Source: Perilla frutescens
Lineage: Eukaryota > Streptophyta > Magnoliopsida > Lamiales > Lamiaceae
Direction: 5' to 3'
Assembly: GCA_026008535.1 (NCBI GenBank)
Contig: BRKX01000006.1
Coordinates: 47,232,664-47,296,663, forward strand
DNA: 64,000 nucleotides
The notes beneath the pieces were generated by a model. It worked only from the letters and a program-made list of their open reading frames with translations. It was not told the DNA's origin and ran no database searches. Each line of letters starts with the position of its first letter. Positions within the stretch are counted from its first letter, which is position 1. The position numbers were made by a program, and so were the translations under genes. Positions 1-11,612 of the stretch are shown here, in pieces.

Positions 1-1700
1 ACATATTGACATAAGTATATGTCAACATATGTGTGCTTAAACATGGCACTAACTATACGAATATTTTTTTAAAAATGCAAGTGTGAGAATGGGTATTATG
101 CAGATGATAAGTGAGGTTTTTGTAGCATTTATTGAGCTTGATATGATGTCTTTTGATGAGTTAAATGTGTGTTTTCACCCCCTTTTGCTTATTAATCTCC
201 CAATTTGGAATTTTTGTTTCTTATTTGAGTTTTTACGAGAAAAGAAGAATTAATGAATGAAAATTTGAGGAAATCATGACCATGGGATGATAGGAAATCA
301 AATAAGGAGGGCGCTGCAAGTTGAATAGGGTCAATCAGTCAAGAAACGATCGAGAATGAAGCAAAACCGTGGAAGCTACCGGAGACGCGCGAAAAGTGCG
401 ACCCCTAAATGCGACCTCCTCAGGGTTGCATTTTGGGCTTCCCGATGTGACCCGAAAATGCGACCTCCTCGGGTATTCTTTTGGGCCTCTTCTAGGCACG
501 ACCCGAAAGCACGATCTCCTATGGGTCACGCCCCAGGGCACTGAAAAGTGCGACCCATTTCCTGTGTTAGAGCCTTTTGAACCTCAATTTTCTTCATCCA
601 GAACCCGACCCCAAAGTGCGACCTTCTCCTGGTCGAGTCCCGTGCAATGATTTTATGATTTTTGTTATTTTCCTCCCATTATTTATTTTCTTTTAATTAT
701 TTTATTCCTCTAATATTTAAACACACCCCATTTCAAAATTAGGGCAATCATCCACACATTAGTCACTTTTAGAAGAACTCAATTCCATCCAATACGGCAA
801 CACAAAATCCTCTCCTCTCACACCTTTCAAATTCTAGCCACATCAACCCATATCCTAGCTAGGATTTCCACCTAGCTAGGGTGAATAAGGAGAATATGGA
901 GCAAAGAGGAGAAGAGTGGAAGCAAGGATGGAGTCGAGGCCCAACTTTCGAGTTGTACCTAGTTTCTATTCTTGTTTTATTTTGATTTTCTTTGAGATGA
1001 TTTAGTCCTTGCATTTGTATGATGTTAGGATAAATTATTTTGTATTGTTGGATTGAGATTATTTGGGTATTTATACATATTTTTTCTATTGATTATTTAT
1101 GGTCCTATTTCATTTCTTGTGCTTATGCTATGTATGTGTGTTGATTAATTGATCACTAATTGAAATAATTTTTTATATTGATTCATAATTTGAGAGACGA
1201 GTCTCAATAGATGAACCCTAGGCATGAGACACCGATGTCGATAAATTCGAGAGAATTGAGGCTTACTGTGAGGATAGAAATCTTAGGAGCTTTTGATAAG
1301 TACATGTGTATGATTTGATCGGAGACGGTGAACCTATTGTGTACCCCCACAACTTGAGTGTCTCGATAGAGGACTTAAATGCAATAAAGATTTTTCTAGT
1401 GAAATTTGACACCACAAATAGACATTCAATAGGATCTTTAGTGATAAGTACTCAAAGAAATCAAATCCTAGAGTATCTCTGCTTTCATGTTTTCTTCTCC
1501 ATTTATTTTTCTTGTTTATTTATTACTTTTCTTAGTTTAGATTAGTTGGCTTTCTGTTTTTCATGTCGTCTAGATAACAATTGAGGTTCGATATTGTAGT
1601 AAACATGCACAATTAAGTTTAATTTAGTCTCTATGGATAAGACACTTACTCACCACTATCTACACAATTCTGTCCTCTTGCGAGAGTGCTAAATTTTGGC
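1..1700 (+). mobile_element. Degenerate gypsy-type LTR relic
   Basis: No open gene is seen. The stretch near 305-360 (GC-richer, with a 'gcgctgcaagttgaat' core) is alignable by eye with 51,710-51,775, and both are followed by GC-rich degenerate repeats (here 'gtgcgacc' units at about 395-630) and then a long AT-rich part. This resembles the long LTRs of Athila/Tat-type Ty3/gypsy elements as I know them. The right end is placed roughly at 'ttttggccgatca' (about 1,695), a short motif often seen next to such LTRs. Neither a terminal duplication nor internal coding sequence was found, so it may be a solo LTR or a truncated end. Both boundaries are approximate and the left one may lie outside the window. 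Confidence 0.45.
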
Positions 1701-1832
1701 CGATCAGCAGAGTACTCTACGTGTACACTACATGGTGTCATCCCTATTTGTATTTAGAGTAAGCATTTTTAGTTAGTATTATTTACTCACCTACGCACGT
1801 CTGGAACTTATTTTAGGGTTGATTACAATTTT

Positions 1833-1884
1833 TTATAATAATAATAATAATAATAATAATAATTTTCATTATTATTATTATAAA
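1833..1884. repeat. (TAA)n/(ATT)n microsatellite
   Basis: About nine TAA units followed, after a short spacer, by ATT units; the two arms could pair as a hairpin. Confidence 0.85.
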
Positions 1885-3768
1885 ATATCTCTTATTCATA
1901 CAGTGTAGTCTAAAGTTTAAAAAAAAAAAATTTAAGTGTTTCTTAACAAATTAAGTGACCAAATTAATATAGTTAAGGGGAAAAATGGATTAGTTGAATT
2001 CCCTTTTCCGCTACCGTTCTATAAGTTCTAATTATAAATGATTTTGAAGTATGTGCAGATAGTTCAAAAGGTCTAATTATTTTGTTTTTGGGGACTAAAA
2101 GAGCTTGATATCCTCTAGTCCAATTTGTACATGTTAATTGTGTGTCAAACTTCAAAATTAATTTTTTTATTTTTTTTCAATTTTAATTTATTTTGATTTA
2201 GTATAGTTTTACATTATCATTTAGAGTTTATTCCACCCAATTAGAATTTGTAATTATTTTTTAATATGTAATATTCATTTCTAGTTAATATAATTGATTT
2301 TTGTGGTTGATTATTCCTAACGTATGATATATAATTTTAAAAAAATCAACTTTTAGCAATAAATATTAATTATGATTAATTATAATATAATAAATTATAT
2401 ATTTATAAAAAATATTATTAATAATATATAATTTTAATATTGGCACACACAAATTGAATCTAAATGATCTCTACTCGACTAAAAGTCTTTGAAGGGCACA
2501 TAAATTGGTAGAGTAGAAATGCTACTACTTGATTAATTTATGAAATAATGGTTGGCTAATTATATTCCGAAGATGACGTTTTAGCTATTGGGTTTCTAAT
2601 TCGGGCAGATATATACCTTTCTATGCATCTTTGATTTTCTGACGTGTGTGTATTTGAATTTGATGTATCTTACTAATTAAAAATGATCTAGGACTTCATA
2701 TTTGTTCGCATTCCTTGAAACTCAAATCAAATAATCAAGTCCATTTGATATCCCATCCTTGATTTTATTAGGTTTTCTTCATTTTTTTTTTAATTTTAAT
2801 CTTTTTGCTATTTGGTTTAATTTTACACTAGTTAATTATGAATTATCATTAATTTTTAGGTTTACTACCTTAAAAATCATTAACTTTGAGTATGAGTGCA
2901 AATTTAACATGAACTTGAAAAATAGATAATAATTTAGGCATCAATTTTTAATTTGGTATTCAACATTCTCATTTTTTGTGAAAAAAAAATAGAAAAAAAT
3001 TGTTGTTAATTCAACAGTCAAGTTATCAGTCTTTAATTTTCAAGCCAGACTGGCTCGACCGTCCAGTTTTGGAAAAAAATGTGAGTGTGAAATCCGATGG
3101 CTCTGACGTACTTTTTTAAAAATTGATGGTCGAGTTACGATGATCTTGAAGAGACGAGCAAGTTGTAGGTAGGTGGATTGGAGGTTGATTATTTTATAAA
3201 AATTTAGGGATGTTGAATAAACATCTAAGATAAAAGTTGGTATCTTAATTACCCATTTTTTAAAATTCAAATTCTTAAATAATTATAAAATTTCAATTCT
3301 TAAATAATCAATCCTAATGAAAGAAATTCCGGTGGATGTAAGGTACCTAAAACTGAAACTTGGTTTCGTTCAAAAAAAAAAAAAAAAAAAAAAAAGAAGA
3401 AGAAACCAACTGAAAACTTGGTAGCTTATCAAATGAAAAGGTCTGGCTTGCATAATCTATTTTACTATTACCTAAAATCACGTTTGTTCTTCATCTAGCA
3501 TAACTTGTACTCTAACCTTGGGCTTTATTAATATTTTTATACCTTAATTACTTAAATTTAATTTAACTCTTTTTAGCAATCTATATGTATCTCTATAAAC
3601 AGCTACTAGTACTATTATACATACATACATATATATATAAAAAAGGCAACGAACTAGTAAAATATTATAAGATGAATTAAGATTGACATATACGTTTATC
3701 ACTTAATTCGATTAAGAAAGTAAATATTTCTTATTTCTTTTGTTTTGAAGTGGTCTTAAAAAGGGGTT
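1885..3768. other. AT-rich intergenic stretch, no gene seen
   Basis: No supportable reading frame. It holds a poly-A run at about 3,371-3,394 and a GC-richer patch at 3,040-3,260. In that patch 'gttacgatgatcttgaagag' resembles 'gttacgatggcttcgaagag' at about 26,646, so the two belong to one dispersed, probably MULE-type, non-autonomous repeat family. Confidence 0.5.
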
Positions 3769-4095
3769 ACTTACACTTCTAAGTTCTACCCAATATTTTA
3801 GCATTTTTACACTTTTCTCAAAGTTTCTACAAATTAATTTTCTGGCATCTCAAATGTTGACATGGATTGCAAGAAATCTTGCATTATTGGCGTCTTCTCA
3901 ATTTAAACCAGGCGAAAATTAAGGCAAGATTTTCGGCAGTCCATGTTAATATTTGTGAGGTCAAAAAATTATTCTAATGCTATATATAAGTGTTAATTTT
4001 TACAAACACTGAGCATTAATATGGAATTTTTGAAACTTTGATACAAAGTGTAAAAACGCTTAAACGTTGAATACTAATGGACTTAATCCAAAAAA
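3769..4095. mobile_element. Fold-back MITE-like element
   Basis: The left arm 'tttttacacttttctcaaag' at about 3,806 pairs with 'ctttgatacaaagtgtaaaa' at about 4,035, and the outer parts ('ttctacccaat' / 'ttgaatactaatgg') also pair imperfectly. It is non-coding, about 330 bp long and has no clear target duplication. The terminal phrasing resembles the fold-back at 23,078-23,445, suggesting one non-autonomous MULE-like family. Confidence 0.5.
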
Positions 4096-5641
4096 AAATC
4101 ATATATCTCATATAGGAAAATTCTAAGATCCCCAGATATTAACCTTTGGATATATAGGCAGAAGTAATTAACTTCTTTTTCTTTACTGTGTTTTTTAATT
4201 TTATTTTGAAAGGAAAGATATATAAGTAATTAAGTTAATTACATGATATGATGAAATTAGAGGAATGGTGTTGGGAAAAAAAATTGGAAAATAAGAGGAT
4301 GAAGAAAAGGGGAAAGTGCGTTAGATGGCGTTGAAATTAATTGGATTTCTTGGCTTTAAAGAGCATCATGGTGTGATAGTATTGTTTCATAAGAATCCCA
4401 CGTGAACTCTCTCTGCCTCTGCCCACTGCCCCTTTGCGAGGTATGCTGTCGCTTTCCACACCAAAGACTATATATATATATATATATAAGTAATTATTTA
4501 TTCTAAATTTCATCCTATATATGTAATATTATTTGTGTTGTATTCCAATTTTATATTGTACTCTGTAATATGATAGGATGCGATAAGTGTTACCTAGAAA
4601 TTGTATATTCAACCTATGGAAGGTTATATTTTAAGGCTTAAGGTATGAATAGTCTTCTCGACTATTTCTCGGGATTTAATTAATTGGTTTCCTCCTTAAC
4701 TATTTGTCACACTTAATTTCATCCATTTTCTAAAATGACCCACAATATTCTTTTTATAGATAAAAAAATTAACATTGTTAACAAATACACTCTAACAAAC
4801 ATTTTCACACACATTTATACACACAATTCTGCACATAGTAAGTATTAGTAACACACTTTTACACAATTTATATGTAAGTTCTCAATTTATGATAAGTAAA
4901 ATTGTATATTGACAATTTATAAAAAAAATAAATTACCGTTAAGAGTTAACAAATGGATAATCGCAAATCCCTATGGAGCTTTTGCTGCTTTTTTTTTTAC
5001 CTTGCCATCTTTTTTTTTTTTGGCATTTCCATCCAATTTGATTTTCCTGGCTGATTTTCTTAATTTCTGGCCTAAATTGTGTGCGTCCTAGTTTTTCTTT
5101 TGCGACAATAAATAGAACTAGCTGGCTATAAAATAAGCATGGTTTTGAATATTGTTGGCAATTGTAATTTAGATTTGACGTCAAAAATCTAACACGGAGA
5201 CAAAATAACTAGATCTTAATTGAGAATTTACGCTTGTAAAATGAGTGAAAGTATTTGTAAATATAAGTGCAAAGTGTGAAAAAAATTCAAGGATATATGT
5301 TAGAAAAATATGTGTCATTGTGAAAAGATTAAGGAATTTTGTCCACGAGCTATTTAATTTAGTTTAGTTTTGTAATTGAGACTTGTATTGGTGTGAGGAC
5401 ATTGGTAGCATCGCATAAACATATGTGGTTTTATATCGTATAAAAAAATAACATCAATTCAACAAATGTCAAAATGTCCTATTTGGTGTGTGTTGGTCCG
5501 AAAAGAATTGAAAATGTTAGAAGCATTTAATGAACTTATAAATTGTGAATCTTAATTATAAATATAAATATGTTAATGGGCCACCTAAGTACACTCAGTG
5601 TACTTTAATCAAAACATATTTTGTTAAGGAAGTTCGTGTAC
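4096..5641. other. AT-rich intergenic stretch, no gene seen
   Basis: No coding signal. A short (TA)n run lies at about 4,470-4,489. Short open frames near 4,909-5,184 are low-complexity (T-rich or A-rich) and were not accepted as genes. Confidence 0.5.
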
Positions 5642-5813
5642 TTTTTTTTATGATGAGACAGTCGTTATTTGAAGGTGTGCACTGAGTAAATTCTGCTATG
5701 GTATATAGATAAATCAAATTTAGAATGCAAGACTCACAGCTAGAAGTGTTGGTTAGACTTGAACTTCGTGATCTTTTGTCCCAAATCAACACTCCATCAT
5801 TGAGTCATTCCCA
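5642..5813 (-). mobile_element. tRNA-derived SINE
   Basis: Read on the minus strand, it has an A-box-like 'tgactcaatgatggag' (about 5,807-5,792), then a B-box-like 'gttcaagtc' (about 5,764-5,756) some 30 bases on, then a unique tail of about 100 bases and a terminal A-run (plus-strand T-run at 5,642-5,649). This order is that of RNA polymerase III-type plant SINEs, which move using LINE machinery. No clean target duplication was found, so the exact ends are approximate. Confidence 0.6.
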
Positions 5814-6436
5814 AAGACATGTGCTTGTGTATGTATTTTGTGTTTGAATGATTAGAAAATAGCTCTACAATTTAAATTATATCAAAAAAATTGGTACGTA
5901 CATCATGAAATTTATAGTTATATCTATATGAGGTTTGAATGAAGTAATTGTTAATTTAATTTCACACGCATGCCATGGACAAACATTTTCATAAATCATT
6001 ATTTGAGTGATGAACAAATTAAATCTCAACAATGTAAAGAATCGATCACCAAATCATTATAAAGCCTGTTTTTAGGCAAATCACAGCATTTGTGTTTATA
6101 GAACTAATCCACTTTTTTTAAGGATTAATGACAGCAATTAACATAATATTTATTTACCTGATTATATAATTTCTACATGAACTTAATATAGTACAATCAC
6201 AATCACATTCTATTCTTTTCTAACCATAGTATCTTTAATTTTTCAGTGATAAAACTACATTGTTTTAATATTACATATGGAACAAATTTCACTGGAGATA
6301 TTGTAATTGAAAAAATAAATAAAAATTGATGTCTCCAAATTGCAACATTTATGTGAAAAATATAAAATTTTAGTAAAGATTGTATTCTTTACGGTACTTT
6401 CCCCTATTTCAACATCATCGATAAGACATACATATA
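5814..6436. other. AT-rich intergenic stretch, no gene seen
   Basis: No coding or repeat structure that I could support. Confidence 0.45.
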
Positions 6437-7039
6437 TACAGTAAAACATCTATATAAAATTTCTCCATATAAGAATAATCTCTTTATAGTAAAAAAGGTT
6501 ATGGTCCCAATTCGGAACCAATTATAAATAAGAATAAATTCTACACTGTAATATTCCAATATTTTTTTTAAGATTATCCTTAATAAATTTACCCCCATAT
6601 AATAATAAAATGACATTAAATTTCAAATATATTTAAGTATCTAAATAAAATATCTAGAATTATTTAATTATGTTACATTAAACTTAAGACGATATGAAAT
6701 AATTATATAAAAGTTGCATGTGATACGTACATTTTTTAATATTTCCTAGATATACAGTACATGAATAAATCTTCTAAATCTAATATGTATACACAATGTA
6801 CATGAATGATTTATATTTTAAAATTCATGAATATTTTTATAGGGAAAAAATCACTAATCTTATTTATCTTTTAGATTCACGTGTTTTAAAATATGAAGGG
6901 ACATATTTTCAAGAGGCACATATAAAATGTATATATATATATTTTTTAAATATTACTTAAAAATAATTTCTCTATTATAATATTTTTCTCTGTTCTCGAT
7001 AATATACAATAATATTAACGTAATAGAAATTTTACTGTA
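6437..7039. mobile_element. Non-autonomous DNA transposon with TACAGTAAAA ends
   Basis: The left end 'tacagtaaaacatctata' (6,437) is the inverted complement of the right end 'taatagaaattttactgta' (to 7,039), differing at a few bases. The interior is very AT-rich and non-coding. The ends sit in TA-rich sequence, so a TA target duplication is possible but cannot be distinguished from background. Confidence 0.55.
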
Positions 7040-9204
7040 TTTCAGTTATACACACAACACATATACTTTTATAATTTCGAAACATAAAATAGAAAGTTGC
7101 TTAAAATATGGTCTTGCCAAGAAAGTGATTGGCTTCGGGAATGGACCAAAACATATATAGTATGTGGGGGCTAATTTTTCTTGCAATAAATATGTCATTA
7201 TCCTCTCTTACAAATTAATATATGTATAAATACTACCAACCAAAAGTCACATGGTCGGACCTACCTCGGCCTTGCTTCTTAATAACCACTCCAATATTTT
7301 TGACAAATATTACATATGATTAGGAGACATGCATGATTAAGGTTTTATTTTTTCATCAGCATGCATACATACATCTCATTAGAAAATCTTGGAAATAGTT
7401 TCCTAACTTATTTAATGAGACGTGTACGTATATATCTTGCTAAAATAATTAATAATTTATGACCACTTAAGAGTCTCGGACCGCCAACAAGATACTTTAT
7501 TTTAGACAATGTATTTCATTAAATGTTTCAATTATTGGATTTCTATTATGTATATTTTAAAAAATAGCATTCCACTAAAATATTAACAATCAAAATTCAA
7601 AACATGAGGTAGAATATAATCTTAGAATAGACGATCCTAAAAGACCAAATTCAAACCACATTTTCCTCGCCCAACTCAATAAAAGAGTACTTTGTGAAAA
7701 AAAAATAAAAAATTGTTTTAAGCCACCTTGATTGCCTCTACATCGGTAAAATTTGGCTAATTTTTAAAGATATTTAACAAATCTCACGGATTTTTAGTAA
7801 GAAAAAATATTTTTCGATATTAATAATTTGAGTGGATATACTCAGACATGCGAACAACATAATGTTTATAATAAATCTCAGGGATTTTTTTTTTTTGTGA
7901 GAAGATCTCACGAATATATATTTATTAGTAAGACAGTATATTTATTTTTGTGTCAATTATTTGATGAGATATATGCACAAACACACACAACACAATGATG
8001 CCAAATATTTAATGATTGAAGCCCGTGTTGATTATTCTTTTCGCTATAAAAATACTCCGGTCCTTAGTCTAATAATTTACATATAACAAAGTTTCTTGTC
8101 AGATTTTGGAAATTAAAATCCATAAAATCAGACACGCAGGTCAATCCTGACCCGACCCGTCCCACCCCAAAAAAAAAGTTCGCCAGAAATAGTAACATTT
8201 TCGAAGTATAAAAAGTATCATCTGTAACCATAAAAAGTATTAGGCCTGCGACTTGTTGTATGCGAGTTTTTTTAATTCAAATTATGATTTTTTTTTATCT
8301 CAATTAATGTTTAGAGCTTAGGGTTTGGGTTTGGGTTTAGGTTTAGTGTTTTTTTAAGTTTTTTTTTGGGGGGGGGGGGGTGTGTTTAGGGTTTAGTATT
8401 TTTTTAGGGTGTTTTTAGGGGTTTATTTTGTGTTTTTAAAGGTTTATTAATCTCATTTTATGATATAAACTCATATTGATTTCAAATAAATTAAATCAAC
8501 TTATTTGAATTTTAGAATTCACTAACTTTATTTTAGGATATAAATTTTTGGTAATAAAACAAAAAGGGGAAATAGAAAATAGAAAAAAAAACTGAAAAAA
8601 AAAAAAGAAGAAAAATCGGCTTAGAAAAAAAATAAAAAAAATAATAAAAAAAAATTGATGGGCGCGTGTGCACATGACCCTAAATTAGTGTACACTAAGT
8701 GTACAAGAGACCAACCATTTACATATATAGGTTTGCTTTTTTTTTTTTTCCGGATCTCCTATATATATAGGCTAAGTTATATAAAAATAATACTTATATA
8801 TATTTATCTTATTTATTAATATATATTGATATTCAATATGTATTTTATTGTTTTTTTCACTAAAAATATGTATATTATAAAATAGAGCTTGTAAATATAT
8901 AAATATCCCTTATGAAAATAAAAGATGAAAATTTTCAATTTTGATTCTCAAATATTGAAATTATCAAGTTAAGTCCTAAAAGTAATTTATTTTATTTTCA
9001 TTTTGTTTTTAATAATTTTTATTAAATTTAAAAGATAATTCTTGAATAAAAGGTTTTACAGAAAATTAATATAAAATTAATTAAAAAAATAAATCAGAAT
9101 CAAAATACATAATTTAAGAGGCTTTATATTGATAGTTTCAATTATTTGAGGCTCTACATAGACGGTTTTCATCTTTCAAGCTTTGAATCAGTGATTATTA
9201 ACAT
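7040..9204. other. AT-rich intergenic stretch, no gene seen
   Basis: Contains low-complexity A/T runs, a poly-G tract at about 8,368-8,380 and the telomere-like patch listed separately. No coding sequence supported. Confidence 0.5.
8317..8347 (+). repeat. Short telomere-like repeat patch
   Basis: Runs of 'agggtttgggtttgggttta' and 'aggtttag' are variants of the plant telomere heptamer TTTAGGG. More 'tttaggg' units are scattered to about 8,430 around a G13 tract. Too short and too degenerate to be a telomere. Confidence 0.55.
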
Positions 9205-9452
9205 ATACACCCTCCATTTCGTTTTATTTGTTGTTTTAGATTTTTTGTTTTGTTTCAAAATATTTGTTGTTTTATATATTTTCACACACTCTTTCTCTAA
9301 TTTAACCCAATCAAAAACCCTATTTTAGGAAAATATAATTGAATAAAATTTTGTGGCATATATAAGGAATGAATATATTTGTCCACAAAATTAATTGTTA
9401 ATTCTAAATAAAAAACCTAAAACAACAAATAAAATGAAACGGATGGAGTATA
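9205..9452. mobile_element. Stowaway-like MITE
   Basis: The left end has 'cctccatttcgttttatttg' followed by 'ttgttttag'. The right end 'aataaaatgaaacggatgga' is its inverted complement, giving terminal inverted repeats of about 35 bp over a 248-bp non-coding element. It is flanked by TA on both sides, the target preference of Tc1/mariner-derived Stowaway MITEs, and the CTCC-type end also fits that class. Confidence 0.75.
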
Positions 9453-9758
9453 TCTTTCGGACCCTAACTTAATAAAACTCCTTTACAATAATTATTTTAT
9501 TTGTTTTTAGCTATGAAAACATGCACCTTGCATTGCGCATTAATTCTAAATGAATTGTATAAATAAAAAGAAAAAGAAAGTGACTCAAACCTAGGAGTTT
9601 CGGATATCACAGATTGATAACTCAGGGGATCGGGGCCTCATCAAAATCCATATAGAAAACCCACAGCAGGAAAAATCATATGGGGAAAAGAGCGGAAAAT
9701 CTCTCTAATGAAAAACGAAAATAACCAGGACCAAAAAAATCATGTTTAACAACATCAA

Positions 9759-9790
9759 TGTTAGGAAGATCACAGAGACCACAAGTCAAC
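9759..9790 (+). repeat. Inverted copy of the mini-Copia LTR start
   Basis: Begins 'tgttaggaagatcacagaga' and matches the inverted complement of 11,408-11,439 with one mismatch. It abuts the left ATCAA target duplication directly, so it is a true end of the integrated molecule rather than internal sequence. Confidence 0.85.
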
Positions 9791-11171
9791 TATCCCTCTG
9801 AGGAGTGTGGCCCCGGTAGCTTGATCCTTTACCAAACAAAATGAGGGGTGAAACTCAAAGAAAACATAATTTTCCCATGCAAATTGAGAAACACTGGGCA
9901 GATTTTTCTTAATTTGAGGAACATAAAAAAGAGATTTAAGAACAAAAGCATGATGAGGTTGATCTGAAACAGGTTTAACAATAGAATGACGATGTTACCA
10001 ATTTGCACTTTATTTTCTCCCCTGATATGCTCCTGCTTCATTGAGATTTGCAAGATCATATGTAACATGATTGGTTGCACCAGAGTCAGGATACCAGTTA
10101 ACTTCAAAATGGCCATCGGCTTGACTCCCTCTCATATGAGCCATGTGAGCAGACGGTCCTCCATTTGAAGTACCACCAAACTTATCTGTATTGTGAAAGT
10201 TCCTCTGTTGATTACCATTTTGATTTATGTGCTTATTCGCAGGACTATAACTCAGGTTGGGACGTTCATAAGTCATAACACTTGTCGGCAGTATGTCCAA
10301 TTATATGGCAAATCTGACATTGAGGCTTCCAATTACCTCCAAATCTGCCTCTTCTACCTCGTCCATTATTGGACCGAAAGCTACCTAGGCCCCTGCCATG
10401 ACCATTATTCGGCCGAAAATTATCCTGTGTTCGGTCACGGTTTTGTTACGTTGGCATGGCCATATTCACAGAGGGAGACACGACTTCAAGACCAATTTTC
10501 TCCATTGTCTCAAGTCTATTTTCAAAGACTAACAAGAGTCAATGAACCTCCCTGAGAGACGGCGGTTCTACCCTTGAAGTTAGAGAAATCATGACTGGAT
10601 TATATTCGGGCCCTAATCCAGATAGAATATGCAATATCTGATTATCTTCGCTTACCTTCTCCCCAGCGGCACCAAGAGTGTCGCAACAAATCTTGATTCT
10701 GTTTAGATAATCCCTCATAGCAGAATTTCCCTTCCTTAGAGTTTGCAACTTAAACTTCAGTTGCATCAATCTCGCTCGAGACTGACCAGCGTAATTGCTC
10801 TCGAGTACTTCCCATATTTCTCGACTACTCGACAAACCAACGACACCAACCAACATGTTCTCGTTTATCGATGAGAGCAACCAAGATATAATTAATTGAT
10901 CATGTCTCTTCCAATTCAGGTATAAAGGATTCTCAACCACTTGATCCTTAGATTTGTCCGTCACGTGTTGCTCTGGCGGTGCTTGTTTTTCAGCCAAAAA
11001 TTTCTCATGACCGAAACTCTCTATTGTGGCCATGATATGTTGTTTCCACAATAGAAAATTGGAGTCATTTAGCTTGTTAGAAATCAACTGCGCTGGTAAG
11101 GTAATAACCGGTGCAGACAAGCTTCCGGGAGTCTGCGCACTTGATATCCCAGAAAGTGATTTATTCTCCAT
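9791..11171 (-). pseudogene. gag: Copia gag and partial protease of the mini-element
   Basis: Start chosen at the ATG at 11,171-11,169 ('MENKSLSGISSAQ'), about 90 bases after the primer binding site. Residues 20-210 form a UBN2/Retrotran_gag-type Copia capsid domain (visible 'LNDSNFLLWKQHIMATIE', 'SREIWEVLESNYAGQSRARL', 'LQTLRKGN'). After about 10,539 the frame is shifted. A CCHC knuckle 'CQICHIIGHTADKC' follows at about 10,325-10,285, then the aspartic protease motif 'WYPDSGATNHV' at about 10,100-10,068 in another frame. Homology stops near 9,795. In the family Gag packages RNA and protease matures Gag-Pol. The multiple frame changes make this copy non-functional. Confidence 0.75.
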
Positions 11172-11263
11172 TAATGAAAAATAACCACGCAACAAAAAAA
11201 AGAAAAAAAAAATAGAAGTGAATTGAAACAAAGCGGAACTGGACCAGAGACAGGACTAAGCCT

Positions 11264-11275
11264 GCTCTGATACCA
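11264..11275 (-). other. Primer binding site (initiator Met tRNA type)
   Basis: TGGTATCAGAGC on the minus strand lies immediately after the CA end of the 164-bp LTR. This is the common Copia sequence complementary to the 3' end of plant initiator tRNA-Met. Confidence 0.85.
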
Positions 11276-11439
11276 TGTTAAAAAAGTATGAAGCAACTAT
11301 AACTAATCAAGCCATGACTGAGACGAATTGTGTTATTGTATTGATAAGTGTATTTCACTGTATTTACGTAGGATCGGGATCCTTGTCATGCTCATGATCT
11401 TGACGTGGTTGACTTGTGGTCTTTGTGATCTTCCTAACA
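11276..11439 (-). repeat. 5' LTR of the mini-Copia
   Basis: 164 bp, TG...CA bounded on the minus strand, between the ATCAA duplication and the primer binding site. Very short for a Copia LTR. No full second copy was found in the window. Confidence 0.75.
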
Positions 11440-11612
11440 ATCAATAATACAAGGAATCACAGAAAATCAATATCCAGACTAAACACTAGGAGAGGCTAAT
11501 AAATCAGCGACTCTATTTCCCTCTCTATACACGTGAAACACACAAAAATGGATACTAGATATAAAATTTATGACACGCCGCCATCTTCCCTTCAACATTC
11601 ACGTCACCTAAA

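Larger units (their letters stand above)
9759..11439 (-). mobile_element. Gag-protease mini-Copia retroelement with inverted LTR ends
   Basis: A 1,681-bp insertion flanked by a perfect 5-bp duplication ATCAA (9,754-9,758 and 11,440-11,444). On the minus strand it reads: a short LTR of 164 bp (11,439-11,276), a primer binding site TGGTATCAGAGC (11,275-11,264), gag with UBN2-type domain, CCHC knuckle and the start of protease, then an abrupt end. Integrase, reverse transcriptase and RNase H are absent. There is no proper 3' LTR. Instead 9,759-9,790 is an inverted copy, one mismatch in 32, of the first bases of the LTR (11,439-11,408). The element therefore has a TGTTAGG... sequence at both outer ends. 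Being non-autonomous, it would have needed enzymes from another Copia element. Confidence 0.8.
9590..11612 (-). pseudogene. LINE ORF2 RNase H tail and 3' end, interrupted by a mini-Copia
   Basis: Read on the minus strand from 11,612 to 11,440, the frame shows the RNase H signature of plant L1-type LINEs, 'HVYREGNRVADLLA', preceded by 'RRVINFISSIHFCVF'. After removal of the inserted element 9,759-11,439 and one copy of the ATCAA duplication, the same frame continues from 9,753 as 'DVVKHDFFGPGYFRFS', which looks like the end of such an ORF2. Two in-frame stops lie just before the insertion. The remaining stretch to about 9,590 is probably LINE 3' UTR. RNase H would cut RNA in RNA/DNA hybrids during target-primed reverse transcription; this copy is dead. 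A second block of what may be the same LINE lies at 12,991-13,184. Confidence 0.65.

Noticed and set aside
369..650. GC-rich open frames at 335-650 on both strands
   Set aside because: They arise from the degenerate 'gtgcgacc' repeat of the LTR relic; both strands are open, and no protein features are seen.
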